Notes: generated from the sequence alone by a model not told the origin. A stretch of 64,000 bases of DNA from Rhodoferax sp. WC2427 (GCF_040822085.1 NZ_CP162006.1:1426001-1490000), one strand, 5' to 3'. Counted from the stretch's first letter, positions 10,956-19,865 are shown. Numbers and translations are program-made.

Positions 10956-11260
10956 CAGAGTTTTCCTTGCACTAGTCCGCGAAATCCATACACCGTGCGG
11001 TCGCCCGCGTAATCCACCAGCTCCACCGTGCGCTGCTGGCCGGGCTCGAAGCGCACCGCGCTGCCCGACGCAATGTTCAGCCGCATGCCCTGGGCGGCAG
11101 CCCGGTCAAAGCCCAGCGCGCCATTGGTTTCGGCAAAGTGGTAGTGGCTGCCCACCTGGATGGGCCGGTCTGCGGTGTTGTTGACCACCAGGGTGACGCT
11201 GCGCCGCCCGGTGTTCAGTGGGTGCTCACCGTCGTCTACCAGCAGTTCGCCGGGGGTCAT
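10955..11260 (-). CDS. ureB: Urease subunit beta (UreB)
   Basis: The 101-residue beta subunit of the (UreABC)3 urease. It begins with MTPGELLV and contains the conserved [11 protein letters not shown] and [15 protein letters not shown] segments. Stop and start overlap with ureC by one base. Its own start overlaps the stop of the small membrane-protein gene by 4 bp (ATGA), indicating translational coupling through ureA-small protein-ureB-ureC. Confidence 0.98.
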
Positions 11261-11442
11261 TTACCGCCCCGGTCGCGCCACACGGCCCAGGCCGACACCC
11301 CCGCCAACGCTGCCAGCACGCAATAGCCCACGGCGTCCGACGTGTGCCAGTGGCTGCTGCTCAGGCCAGGAACTTCATGGCCAAATACGGCTCCCGTGCT
11401 TATAGATAGGGCGAGAGAAGCTATTAATTTAGGAGTATGCAT
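11257..11442 (-). CDS. Small membrane protein of the urease operon, unknown function
   Basis: A 61-residue protein with a Lys-containing N-terminus, a hydrophobic signal-like core ending near GAVFGHE, then [19 protein letters not shown] and a second hydrophobic span ([15 protein letters not shown]) ending in RDRGGK. The middle carries three His residues and a Trp, reminiscent of periplasmic metal-handling segments, but no family was recognised. It sits 7 bp after ureA and overlaps ureB by 4 bp, so it is translated with urease. Residues 4-20, the signal-like core, coincide with a copy of the dispersed palindromic repeat. The role is unknown; nickel or urea passage is a guess. Confidence 0.8.
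   Translation of the reverse strand: MHTPKLIASLALSISTGAVFGHEVPGLSSSHWHTSDAVGYCVLAALAGVSAWAVWRDRGGK
11384..11432 (+). repeat. Dispersed palindromic repeat inside the urease-operon small protein gene
   Basis: Plus strand reads CGTGCTTATAGATAGGGCGA, then GAGAAGCTATTAATTTA, matching the family order (CGCTTATTCCATCAGCG, AGCAGCTA, A/T run). On the minus strand it is translated as the hydrophobic core of the small protein's N-terminus. Confidence 0.6.
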
Positions 11443-11449
11443 GTCGGGC

Positions 11450-11752
11450 TCACAGAATGGGTTGGTGCACGGTGACGAGCTTGGTGCCGTCCGGAAAGGT
11501 GGCCTCCACCTGGATGTCGGGGATCATCTCGGCGATGCCCTCCATCACGTCGGCGCGGGTCAGGATGTTGCGGCCTGCGCTCATCAGCTGGGCCACGCTC
11601 TGGCCGTCGCGCGCACCTTCCATCACTGCCGCGCTGATGAAGGCGATGGCTTCGGGGTAGTTCAGCTTCAGGCCCCGGGCTTTGCGCCGCTCGGCCAGCA
11701 GGGCGGCGGTGAAGATCAGCAGCTTGTCTTTCTCTCGGGGCGTGAGTTCCAT
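11450..11752 (-). CDS. ureA: Urease subunit gamma (UreA)
   Basis: The 100-residue gamma subunit, with the conserved [20 protein letters not shown] start, [16 protein letters not shown] and [14 protein letters not shown]. It is the first gene of the minus-strand urease set in this window. The usual upstream neighbours in related bacteria (urea ABC transporter urt genes, ureD) are absent; 250 bp upstream begins the divergent permease-kinase gene. Confidence 0.98.
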   Translation of the reverse strand: MELTPREKDKLLIFTAALLAERRKARGLKLNYPEAIAFISAAVMEGARDGQSVAQLMSAGRNILTRADVMEGIAEMIPDIQVEATFPDGTKLVTVHQPIL

Positions 11753-12032
11753 AGGATCTTTAAAGTGGTGACTTATTGCGCATTATTAAGCAAGCTACGG
11801 GCCTTCGGCCTACGCCAAATGGCGCACAAGCTTGGTGCATGGCTGGGCACAAAAGCTGCGAAGATCCCTTGGTGTGGTGTTGCGCGCTATCTGGAACATA
11901 AAACCGCGCCTTCTCGCCCATGCTGTCGTTGCAAATCCGCGCCATAGCGGTGCTATGGCTGTGGTTTGCGCCTAATCCTGACCAAGAATCCACCGGTTTT
12001 ATTTGTTCCATCAAGCACGCAACACCACACTA
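11753..12032. promoter_or_regulatory. Divergent intergenic region of ureA and the sensor kinase, with hairpin
   Basis: This 280-bp region must hold the promoters for the urease operon (leftward) and the permease-kinase gene (rightward). A perfect inverted repeat GCCATAGC-GGT-GCTATGGC lies at 11941-11959 and a smaller one (GGCCTTCGGCC type) near 11806. No sigma-54 or NtrC-like box could be defended by eye. The short open frame on the minus strand here is not a credible gene. Confidence 0.5.
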
Positions 12033-15000
12033 GTGACCGATTCCGACCTGACCCCTTTGAACGACGCCCCCCAGCAGGTGGTGAAGATCCGGCGCGACTA
12101 CAACAGCTGGGTGGCCAGCGAGACCCTGGAAGACTACGCCCTGCGGTTTGCCCCGCAGCGCTTTCGCAAATGGTCCGAGTGGCGGGTGGCCAACACGGCG
12201 TTTGGCGCGGCATCGTTTTTGATTCTGGAGGCGGTGGGTGCCACCTTGCTGGTGCAGCACGGTTTTGTGAACGCCTTCTGGGCGATTGTGGCCACCGGGC
12301 TGATCATTTTTCTGGCCGGGCTGCCCATCAGCATCTACGCCGCCCGCTGCGGGGTGGACATGGATTTGCTCACCCGCGGCGCGGGTTTTGGCTACATCGG
12401 CTCCACGCTCACCTCGCTGATCTACGCGTCCTTCACCTTCATCTTTTTCGCGCTGGAGGCGGCGGTGATGGCCTATGCGCTGGATTTGTCGCTGGGCATA
12501 CCGCCGCGCTGGGGATATTTGATTTGCGCGCTGGTGGTGATTCCGCTGGTCACGCACGGCGTGTCCATGATCAGCCGCCTGCAGGTCTGGACCCAGCCGC
12601 TGTGGCTCGTGCTGCTGGTGGTGCCGTTTGCCTACGTGTGGATGCGCGAACCCGGCGCGTTTGCCGGGGTGCTGCAATATGGTGGCGTTTCTGGTGGCGT
12701 GGCGGGGCATGCCAACACCTTCAACCTGCTGTCGTTCGGTGCGGCGCTCACCGTAGGCATTGCGCTCATTACCCAGATGGGCGAGCAGGCCGACTACCTG
12801 CGCTTCATGCCCGCCTACACGGCTGCCACGCGCGGCCGCTGGTGGCTGGGTGTGCTGGCGGGCGGGCCGGGCTGGGTGCTGCTGGGGGTGTTGAAGATGC
12901 TGGGCGGCGCGCTGCTGGCCTACCTGGCCATCACCCACATGGTGCCACCCGAGCGCGCGGTCGACCCCAACCAGATGTACCTGGCGGCCTATGAGTACGT
13001 GTTCCCGCAGTACGGCTGGGCGGTGGCGGCCACGGCCTTGTTTGTGGTGCTGTCGCAGCTCAAGATCAACGTCACCAATGCCTACGCCGGGTCGCTGGCC
13101 TGGTCCAACTTTTTCTCGCGCATCACGCACAGCCATCCGGGCCGGGTGGTGTGGGTGGTGTTCAACACGCTGATCGCCTTCATGCTGATGGAGATGAACG
13201 TGTTCGAGGCGCTGGGCGACGTGCTGGGGCTGTACTCCAACCTCGCCATCGCCTGGATCATGACCGTGGTGGCCGACCTGGTCATCAACAAGCCGCTGGG
13301 CCTGTCGCCGCCGGGCATCGAGTTCAAGCGCGCGTATCTGTACGACATCAACCCGGTGGGCGTCGGCTCTATGGCGCTGGCCTCCACCTTGTCGATGCTG
13401 GCCTACCTGGGCCTGTTCGGGCCGATGGCGCAGGCGTTTTCGGCGCTGATCGCCCTGGGTACGGCCATGGTCGCCGCTCCCTTGCTGGCCTGGTGGACCC
13501 AGGGCCGCTACTACATCGCCCGGGGCCCGCAGTCTGATTGGAGGGGCATTACCCAGCCGATGGCGGACGACAGCTACCAGCGCCTGCGCGTGCAGCGCTG
13601 CGTGATTTGCGAGCGCGAATACGAGGCCCCCGACATGGCCCATTGCCCCGCCTACCAGGGCGCCATCTGCTCGCTGTGCTGCACGCTGGACGCGCGCTGT
13701 GGGGATGTGTGCAAACCCCAGGCCAGCCTGAAGGTGCAGTGGGCCGCGGCTCTGCGCTGGCTGCTGCCCCAGCGCGCCTGGCCCTACCTGGAAACCGGTT
13801 TGGCGCACTTCATTTTGCTGATGCTGGTGGTGGTGCCGATTTTGGCCGCATTGTTTGGGTTGCTATATTTTCAAGAGCTGCAAGCGCTGGTCCAATCAGC
13901 GGTAGATGCCGATTTTGATCCTAGTCTGGCGTTGCGCTCCGGCTTCGTCAAAGCCTATATGGCCCTGGTGCTGATGGCCTGCATCGTGGCCTGGTGGTTT
14001 GTGCTGGCGCACAAAAGCCGCCAGGTGGCACAAGAAGAATCGAATCGCCAAACCCATTTGCTGCAGCGCGAAATCGCCTCGCACGCGCAAACCGACAAGG
14101 CCTTGCAAGCGGCTACCTTGGTGGCAGAGCAGGCAAGGGCGCAAGCTGACCAGGCCAACCAGGCCAAAAGTCGCTACATCAGCGCCATCAGCCACGAGCT
14201 GCGCACGCCGCTCAACAGCATCCTGGGCTACGCGCAACTGATGGGCGAAGACACCGGCGTGCCACCGCACCGCCAGCAGGCCATCGGCGTGATCAAGCGC
14301 GGCGGCGAGCACCTGCTGTCGCTGATCGAAGGCACGCTGGATATCGCCCGCATCGAATCCGGCAAATTGACGCTGGCCACCCGGCCCATGCCGTTTGCCG
14401 ACCTGCTGCACGAGATGGCCGAGATGTTCGAGCCCCAGGCCCGCGCCAAGGGCCTGCAGTTCCACTTCGACCCGCAGGGCGTGCTGCCCGAGCAGGTGCG
14501 CGCCGACGAAAAGCGCCTGCGCCAGATCCTTATCAACCTGCTGGGCAATGCCATCAAGTTCACCGCCACCGGCCGCGTGCGGCTGCGGGCCCGCTACGCG
14601 CTGGAGATGGCCTTCATCGAGATCGAAGACACCGGCCCCGGCATGCACGCCGACGAACTGGCCCAGGTGTTCGAGCCGTTCGAGCGCGGGGCTTCCCAAA
14701 CCACCAGCTCCGGCAGCGGCGGGGCGGGCCTGGGCCTGACCATCGCCAAAATGCTCACCGACCTGATGGGCGGCGAGATGACCGTGGTCAGCACCCCCGG
14801 CAGCGGCTCGGTGTTCCGCGTCAAGCTGTTCCTGCCCGAAATCCACGGTGCCGACCTCAAAACCGTGCAGCGCAGCGCCCCGCGCCTGCGCCGCGCCTAC
14901 CTGGGCCCGCGCCGCAAGTTGCTGGTGGTGGACAACGAAGAACCCGACCGCGAGCTACTGGTGCAACTGCTGCAGCCCCTGGGCTTCGAGGTGCGCACCG

Positions 15001-15551
15001 CCGCCAGCGGCCACGACGCGCTCGATCTGCTGGCCGCAGGCTACGCCCCGGATGCCGTGCTGATGGACCTCGCCATGCCCGGCATTGACGGTTGGGAAAC
15101 CATACGCCGCATCAAGTCGGATGGGCTGAGTACGGCGCACGTGGCCATCGTCTCCGCCAACGCCTTCGACAAAGGCCTGGACAACGATGTAGGCATCCGC
15201 ACCGACGACTTCATCACCAAACCCGTGCGCCACAGCGAGCTGCTCGACTGGCTGGAGCGCCGCCTGCAACTGCAGTGGGTGGAAGCACCCGCCGTGGCCG
15301 AGGTGGTGCCCGCCGCGCCGGTGCTGCGTGTCTGGCCCGACCCGGCCCGCCTGCAGGCGCTGCGCCAGGTGGCCGAGCTGGGCTTTTACCGGGGTATCCT
15401 CAACCAGTTGGCCGCGCTGGAACAGGCGCAGCCCGCATGCCGGGGCCTGGCGCAGGAAGTGCGCACCCTGGCCCAACAATTCCAGTTTGAAGCCATAGGC
15501 CGTTTGCTGGCTGAAGCACCCGCCAGCCCCGATACCACCCATGCTCCCTGA
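12033..15551 (+). CDS. NCS1-type permease fused to hybrid histidine kinase/receiver
   Basis: A fusion of 1172 residues from GTG 12033 (a TTG at 12003 is the alternative; neither has a clear Shine-Dalgarno). Residues 1 to about 500 form a multi-span membrane domain resembling nucleobase-cation-symport-1 permeases (VANTAFGAASF, LLTRGAGFGYIGS). A cytoplasmic segment follows with eight cysteines between 523 and 560 (CVIC ... CSLCC ... CGDVC), probably metal-binding. Two more membrane spans come next, then a coiled linker, HisKA with phospho-acceptor His721 (ISHELRTPLN), HATPase with N and G boxes (GAGLGLTIA), a receiver with Asp1012, and a helical tail. It is divergent from urease and overlaps the response-regulator gene by 11 bp. 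Inferred role: a transporter-like sensor for urea or a purine-derived nitrogen compound. A dispersed-repeat copy encodes residues about 610-628. Confidence 0.9.
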   Translation: MTDSDLTPLNDAPQQVVKIRRDYNSWVASETLEDYALRFAPQRFRKWSEWRVANTAFGAASFLILEAVGATLLVQHGFVNAFWAIVATGLIIFLAGLPISIYAARCGVDMDLLTRGAGFGYIGSTLTSLIYASFTFIFFALEAAVMAYALDLSLGIPPRWGYLICALVVIPLVTHGVSMISRLQVWTQPLWLVLLVVPFAYVWMREPGAFAGVLQYGGVSGGVAGHANTFNLLSFGAALTVGIALITQMGEQADYLRFMPAYTAATRGRWWLGVLAGGPGWVLLGVLKMLGGALLAYLAITHMVPPERAVDPNQMYLAAYEYVFPQYGWAVAATALFVVLSQLKINVTNAYAGSLAWSNFFSRITHSHPGRVVWVVFNTLIAFMLMEMNVFEALGDVLGLYSNLAIAWIMTVVADLVINKPLGLSPPGIEFKRAYLYDINPVGVGSMALASTLSMLAYLGLFGPMAQAFSALIALGTAMVAAPLLAWWTQGRYYIARGPQSDWRGITQPMADDSYQRLRVQRCVICEREYEAPDMAHCPAYQGAICSLCCTLDARCGDVCKPQASLKVQWAAALRWLLPQRAWPYLETGLAHFILLMLVVVPILAALFGLLYFQELQALVQSAVDADFDPSLALRSGFVKAYMALVLMACIVAWWFVLAHKSRQVAQEESNRQTHLLQREIASHAQTDKALQAATLVAEQARAQADQANQAKSRYISAISHELRTPLNSILGYAQLMGEDTGVPPHRQQAIGVIKRGGEHLLSLIEGTLDIARIESGKLTLATRPMPFADLLHEMAEMFEPQARAKGLQFHFDPQGVLPEQVRADEKRLRQILINLLGNAIKFTATGRVRLRARYALEMAFIEIEDTGPGMHADELAQVFEPFERGASQTTSSGSGGAGLGLTIAKMLTDLMGGEMTVVSTPGSGSVFRVKLFLPEIHGADLKTVQRSAPRLRRAYLGPRRKLLVVDNEEPDRELLVQLLQPLGFEVRTAASGHDALDLLAAGYAPDAVLMDLAMPGIDGWETIRRIKSDGLSTAHVAIVSANAFDKGLDNDVGIRTDDFITKPVRHSELLDWLERRLQLQWVEAPAVAEVVPAAPVLRVWPDPARLQALRQVAELGFYRGILNQLAALEQAQPACRGLAQEVRTLAQQFQFEAIGRLLAEAPASPDTTHAP
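13861..13916 (-). repeat. Dispersed palindromic repeat inside the permease-kinase gene
   Basis: Plus strand reads GCTATATTTTC, AAGAGCTGCAAGCGCT, CCAATCAGCG, TAGATGCCGATTTT: the reverse-orientation consensus with few changes. It is in frame and translated as the end of a membrane span and the start of an extracytoplasmic loop. Confidence 0.7.
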
Positions 15552-16533
15552 ACCCGAAGCCATCCTCGACCGCAGCAACTCTGACGTGGTGCTCATCGTC
15601 GACGACGTACCCGACAACCTGGCCGTGCTGCACGACGCGCTGGACGAATCCGGGTACACCGTACTGGTAGCCACCCGCGGCGAAACCGCCTTGCAGCGCG
15701 CCGCCCAGGCCCTGCCCGACATCGTGCTGCTCGACGCGATGATGCCCGGCATGGACGGCTTCGAGGTGGCCCGCCGCCTCAAGGCCCACCCGGCCACCGC
15801 CCACATTCCCATCATCTTCATGACCGGCCTGACCGAGACCGAGCACCTGGTGGCCGCGCTGGACGCGGGCGGGGTCGACTACGTGACCAAGCCCATCAAC
15901 CCCAAAGAGGTGATGGCCCGCATGAACGTGCACCTGCAAAGCGCCCGCCGCGCCCGCCAGCAGGTCCACCAGGCCGGCCAGGCCCGCAACGCGCTGGACG
16001 CGTTCGGCTACGCCAGCATCACCGTGCGCGCCAGCGACGGCAAGCTGATGTGGCAAACCCCGCTGGCCCGCGACCTGCTGCGCGACTACTTCGGCACCAG
16101 TGCGCCCCAGACCCCACCACTCGTGGTCGACTGGCTGCAGCAGCACCTGCCTGCCGCCCGGCAGCAGATCGAACCGCCGCGCCTCAGCGTGGAGCAGGGC
16201 GCACGCCGCCTGAGCTTTCGCCTGCACCAGCAAACCGGCGACGGAGAGGGGGAGGGGGATTGGCTGATCGTCATGCGCGAGGTGTCCGACGCGGCGGTGA
16301 TCGAGGCCATGAGCCTGAGCTTCAAGCTCACCACCCGCGAGGCCGAGGTGCTGTACTGGGTGGTCAAGGGCAAGACCAACCGCGACATCGGCGAGATCCT
16401 GGGCAGCAGCCCCGCCACCGTGAAAAAGCACCTGGAGCGCGTCTACGTGAAGATGGGCGTAGAGACCCGCACCGCCGCCGCCGGGGCGGCCATGACCAAG
16501 ATCCGGCAGCTGCACCCGCAGTTTGAAGGCTGA
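15541..16533 (+). CDS. Response regulator, receiver plus LuxR-type HTH
   Basis: A 330-residue regulator. The N-terminal receiver (VVLIVDDVPDN; phospho-acceptor Asp in LLDAMMPGMDG; conserved Lys in YVTKPINP) is followed by a PAS-like middle region and a C-terminal LuxR/GerE helix-turn-helix (LTTREAEVLYWVVKGKTNRD, VKKHLERVYVKMGV). It overlaps the 3' end of the hybrid-kinase gene by 11 bp and is surely its partner, with phosphorelay from kinase to receiver to this protein. Likely targets, inferred from position: the divergent urease operon. Ends just upstream of a strong bidirectional terminator. Confidence 0.94.
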   Translation: MLPEPEAILDRSNSDVVLIVDDVPDNLAVLHDALDESGYTVLVATRGETALQRAAQALPDIVLLDAMMPGMDGFEVARRLKAHPATAHIPIIFMTGLTETEHLVAALDAGGVDYVTKPINPKEVMARMNVHLQSARRARQQVHQAGQARNALDAFGYASITVRASDGKLMWQTPLARDLLRDYFGTSAPQTPPLVVDWLQQHLPAARQQIEPPRLSVEQGARRLSFRLHQQTGDGEGEGDWLIVMREVSDAAVIEAMSLSFKLTTREAEVLYWVVKGKTNRDIGEILGSSPATVKKHLERVYVKMGVETRTAAAGAAMTKIRQLHPQFEG

Positions 16534-16560
16534 GCCAGGACGGGGCTCAATTTAAAAAAA

Positions 16561-16601
16561 AAGAGCTGCTAGCGCTTATGGAATAAGCGCTAGCAGCTCT
16601 T
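16561..16601. terminator. Near-perfect 19-bp hairpin between convergent genes (repeat family member)
   Basis: Arms 16561-16579 and 16583-16601 are perfectly complementary around the loop GGA and contain AGCGCTTAT/ATAAGCGCT. An A run precedes (16552-16562) and T-rich sequence follows, so it can terminate transcription from the response regulator on the left and the chemoreceptor on the right. It is the most symmetric copy of the dispersed repeat. Confidence 0.85.
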
Positions 16602-16626
16602 TAATTTATAGCGTTTTGCCGCTGGC

Positions 16627-18366
16627 TCAGAAGCTGGTCCAGTCGTCGCTGCCCGTGCGGGCCTGCACTGCCGTGGTCTGCGCTTCCTTGGCCTTGGGGG
16701 CCGCCAGCGCAGGCTTCTTGCCAAACGCGGGACGCGCCACGTTCTTGGCACGGTCGGGGGCGCGGCGCTCGATTTGCGGCGGCTTGACCGCGCGTTTGGC
16801 CGGGTTTTGGGCGGTGCTGGCGTTAGTCGCGTTCAGCTTGAACACGGAAACCGATTGCAGCAACTCTGCGGCCTGGTGGCTCAGGCTGTTGGCGGCGGCC
16901 GCACTTTCTTCCACCAGGGCCGCGTTTTGCTGCGTGACCTGGTCCATCTGGATGATGGCTTCGCCCACCTGGGCCACGCCTGCGCTCTGCTCGGTGCTGG
17001 CGGCGCTGACTTCGGCAATGATGTCCGACACCCGCTGGATCGATTCCACCACTTCGGCCATGGTGCTGCCCGCCGTGGCCACCAAGGCCGTGCCCTGGTC
17101 CACCTGGGTGACGCTGGCGTCGATCAGGCCCTTGATTTCCTTGGCGGCGCCCGCACTGCGCTGGGCCAGGTTGCGCACCTCGCTGGCCACCACGGCAAAG
17201 CCCCGGCCTTGCTCGCCGGCACGGGCGGCCTCCACGGCGGCGTTCAGCGCCAGGATGTTGGTCTGGAAGGCGATGCCGTCGATCACGCTGATGATGTCGG
17301 CAATCTTCTTGGAGCTGTCGTTGATGCCCTTCATGGTGTCCACCACCTGGTGGACCACCTGGCCGCCGCGCGCCGCCACGGTCGAGGCACTGGTGGCGAG
17401 TTGCTTGGCCTGGCGGGCGTTGTCGGCGTTGTGCTTGACGGTGCTGGACAGCTCTTCCATGGAGGCGGCGGTTTCTTCCAGGGCGCTGGCTTGCTGCTCG
17501 GTGCGGCCGCTCAGGTCGTTGTTGCCCTGGGCGATTTCTGCGCTGGCGGTGACCACGCCGTCGGCATTCTGGCGCACGTTCTGCACGATACCGGCCAACT
17601 GGGTTTGCATGTCCGACAGTGCCTGGAAGAGTTGCGCAGTTTCATTGGTGCCACGGCTGTCGATCGTCTGGGTCAGGTCGCCAGCAGCCACGGCGCGGGC
17701 CACTTCCACCGCCTTGGCGAGAGGCCGGGTGGTGATGCGGGTGATCCAGGTGCCGACGACGGCGGCAAACAGCAGCGCAAAAGACACCAGCCCCAAGACG
17801 GTGGCTTCGGCGGTGCCGAGGGTGCTTTCCACCGACGCGCTGGCCGTGTCCATCAGCTTTTCCTGTAATTCGGTGAATTCAGCCAAGGCGGCTTGGTAGC
17901 GTCTTTGTACCGGGGCCAAATCGTTGTAGAGGGCCGCAGTGGCGGCGGCTTTGTCGCCCGCCTTGACCAGGTCCTGTACCTTGTTGCGGCTGGCCGAGTA
18001 GGCCGTGCGGGCCTCCAGGGTCTTGTCCAGAGCGGCCTGTCCTTCCGGCGATGCCACGCTGGCCTTCAAAGTTTCAAAATAGCCGTTGATGGTTTTGGAG
18101 TTGGTTTCCAGTTCGCTGTACAGCGCTGCCAGTTTCGCTGCGTCGTCTTGCAGAATCAGGTCGCGCAGCGCCCGCACATTGGCCGAATTGGCGTCGGCAA
18201 TGTCGTTCAGTACCGCCACTTTGGCGTAGCGGTCTTTCACCACCAGCGTGAATTCTTTGCCCAGCCTGTTCAGGCTCAGTGTGGAGATGCCGCCCACCAG
18301 CGCGATCAGAATGCCCATCACGGCAAAGCCCAGGACCATGCGGGTGGATATTTTGAGGTTGTTCAT
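16627..18366 (-). CDS. Methyl-accepting chemotaxis protein (Tsr/Tar type)
   Basis: A 579-residue receptor with an N-terminal membrane anchor, a periplasmic four-helix-bundle (4HB_MCP) domain of about 170 residues, a second membrane span (VLGLVSFALLFAAVVGTWI), HAMP (ITTRPLAKAVEVARAVAAGDL) and a long cytoplasmic signalling coiled coil. The hairpin tip reads EQGRGFAVVASEVRNLAQRS, the CheW/CheA contact. Methylation helices flank it. The C-terminal DDWTSF is of the type that tethers CheR/CheB. A cheW gene lies 29 bp upstream on the same strand. The ligand cannot be predicted. Confidence 0.96.
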   Translation of the reverse strand: MNNLKISTRMVLGFAVMGILIALVGGISTLSLNRLGKEFTLVVKDRYAKVAVLNDIADANSANVRALRDLILQDDAAKLAALYSELETNSKTINGYFETLKASVASPEGQAALDKTLEARTAYSASRNKVQDLVKAGDKAAATAALYNDLAPVQRRYQAALAEFTELQEKLMDTASASVESTLGTAEATVLGLVSFALLFAAVVGTWITRITTRPLAKAVEVARAVAAGDLTQTIDSRGTNETAQLFQALSDMQTQLAGIVQNVRQNADGVVTASAEIAQGNNDLSGRTEQQASALEETAASMEELSSTVKHNADNARQAKQLATSASTVAARGGQVVHQVVDTMKGINDSSKKIADIISVIDGIAFQTNILALNAAVEAARAGEQGRGFAVVASEVRNLAQRSAGAAKEIKGLIDASVTQVDQGTALVATAGSTMAEVVESIQRVSDIIAEVSAASTEQSAGVAQVGEAIIQMDQVTQQNAALVEESAAAANSLSHQAAELLQSVSVFKLNATNASTAQNPAKRAVKPPQIERRAPDRAKNVARPAFGKKPALAAPKAKEAQTTAVQARTGSDDWTSF

Positions 18367-18395
18367 GGTGAATTACCAGGTTATGCGGCGTGGGA

Positions 18396-18914
18396 TCAGG
18401 CCAGGGCTTCTTCGGCCTCCGGCACGGTGGCCGGGGTGTGTGCCAGCATTTTTTCGATGTCCAGCAGGATCAGCATACGCTCCTCGCCGGGGTCGCCCAG
18501 AGTTCCCAGGCCAAGGATATGGTCGGCGTTGATGTCGCCGTCAAAATGGGGCGTGGGGCGTATCTGCTCGGGCGCCAGCCCGATCACGTCGCTGACCGAG
18601 TCCACCACCACGCCGACCGGGCCCTGTTCCAGGTTCAGGATCACGGTCACGGTGAAGCTGTCAAAAGTAGCTTGCTCCTGCGCCAGCTTTATCCGCAAGT
18701 CCATCACCGGCACGATGACGCCGCGCAAGTGCAACACCCCCTTGAGATAGCCGGGCGCATTGGCAATCCGCGTGGGCTGCTCATAGCCGCGAATCTCTTG
18801 CACTTTCAAAATATCGATGCCGTACTCCACGCTGCCCAGCCGGAACGACAAATATTCGTTGGGCAGGCTCGGGACGCTGGCAGAGCGGGCGGAGGGGGTG
18901 GCGGGTAGGTGCAT
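18396..18914 (-). CDS. cheW: Chemotaxis coupling protein CheW
   Basis: A 172-residue adaptor linking receptors to CheA. The CheW fold is visible from [23 protein letters not shown] through [19 protein letters not shown] to a C-terminal Asp/Glu-rich tail. ATG at 18914 gives a 20-residue flexible leader; an upstream in-frame ATG at 18992 would add 26 residues of unlikely, AT-rich origin. Transcribed with the chemoreceptor gene downstream. Only one receptor and CheW are present here, so the kinase CheA must be elsewhere. Confidence 0.93.
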   Translation of the reverse strand: MHLPATPSARSASVPSLPNEYLSFRLGSVEYGIDILKVQEIRGYEQPTRIANAPGYLKGVLHLRGVIVPVMDLRIKLAQEQATFDSFTVTVILNLEQGPVGVVVDSVSDVIGLAPEQIRPTPHFDGDINADHILGLGTLGDPGEERMLILLDIEKMLAHTPATVPEAEEALA

Positions 18915-19235
18915 GGTGGCGGCTTGCAAAAAATGGGACGGCTTTTGGCGGGATACTGCCTGTTGCAGTGCGCCAGGTTTTTGAAAAATCAAATTTTATG
19001 TATTTCTTGTATCAATTTTATGTCAATAATCAATAATCGATAGATTCGCGCAATCGTTTGTATCATTGTTTTGCGCTAATGTGATTTATTTGACGCTGGT
19101 GGGGCCTGCAATGCCGGTCTCCGTTCCGGTGCGCCCGGCCCCACGCGGGTGGGCATGCGAATTGCAGCGACAACCCATGGCCCGCAGGGGGCCTGCCGCT
19201 GGTGCCAGCTTTTTTTCTAACTCCTACCTTTCACC
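18915..19235. promoter_or_regulatory. Divergent promoter region between cheW and flavin reductase gene
   Basis: A region of 321 bp with a distinctly AT-rich block around 18975-19090 flanked by GC-rich sequence. It must contain both divergent promoters. No specific operator recognised. Confidence 0.5.
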
Positions 19236-19865
19236 ATGAATGTCGACTTCGCCACCCTCACCGAGTACCAGCGCTACAAAATGATGGCCAGCCTGATCGT
19301 GCCGCGGCCGATTGCGCTGGTCACCACGCTGAGCGAGGGCGGGGTGGTCAATGCCGCGCCGTTCAGCATGTTTGCCATGATGGGCGAGGAGCCGCCCATC
19401 GTGATGATCAGCCTGAACCGGCTCAAGGACGGCCAACTCAAGGACACGGCGGCCAACATCAAGCGCAGCAAGGAGTTTGTGGTGCACATGTGCGACGAAG
19501 ACCTGGCCGAGCAGATGCACCGCTGCGGTGAGCGCCTGCCGCCCGACCAGAGCGAGCTGGAGGCCGTGGGCCTGAGCACCGCGCCGTCGCGCGCCATCGC
19601 CCCGCCGCGCATTGCCGAGGCCCCGGTGGCGTTTGAATGCACGCTGTGGGAGCTGATAGAAACCGACAGCCGCCAGATCTTCATCGGCAAGGTGCTGTGG
19701 ATGCATGCCCGCGACGAACTCATCGACACCGAAACCTGGCGCGTGCGCCTGCAAAACTACCACCCGGTGGGCCGCTTCGGTGCCAGCTTTTACGTCAAGA
19801 CCCGCGAGCGCTATGCGCTGGAAGCCCAGGCCCTGGAGCGCTCCACGCCGATTGACGAGATGTAG
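19236..19865 (+). CDS. Flavin reductase-like (FMN-binding split-barrel) protein
   Basis: A 209-residue protein with the flavin reductase-like FMN-binding fold: RPIALVTTLSEGGVVNAAPFSMF near the N-terminus and the NYHPVGRFGASFYV region near the C-terminus are typical. Members reduce FMN/FAD or act as diflavin oxidoreductase partners of monooxygenases; the partner is not obvious here. It stands alone, with the dispersed repeat immediately downstream. No redox cysteines or membrane segments. Confidence 0.85.
   Translation: MNVDFATLTEYQRYKMMASLIVPRPIALVTTLSEGGVVNAAPFSMFAMMGEEPPIVMISLNRLKDGQLKDTAANIKRSKEFVVHMCDEDLAEQMHRCGERLPPDQSELEAVGLSTAPSRAIAPPRIAEAPVAFECTLWELIETDSRQIFIGKVLWMHARDELIDTETWRVRLQNYHPVGRFGASFYVKTRERYALEAQALERSTPIDEM

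Noticed and set aside
11760..12014. Short frame upstream of ureA considered as a ureD remnant
   Set aside because: The translation shows no UreD features and lies in the divergent promoter region.
12030..13808. 592-codon open frame on the minus strand
   Set aside because: Exactly antisense to the permease part of the sensor kinase; low-complexity His/Gln/Arg-rich translation typical of GC-rich antisense frames.
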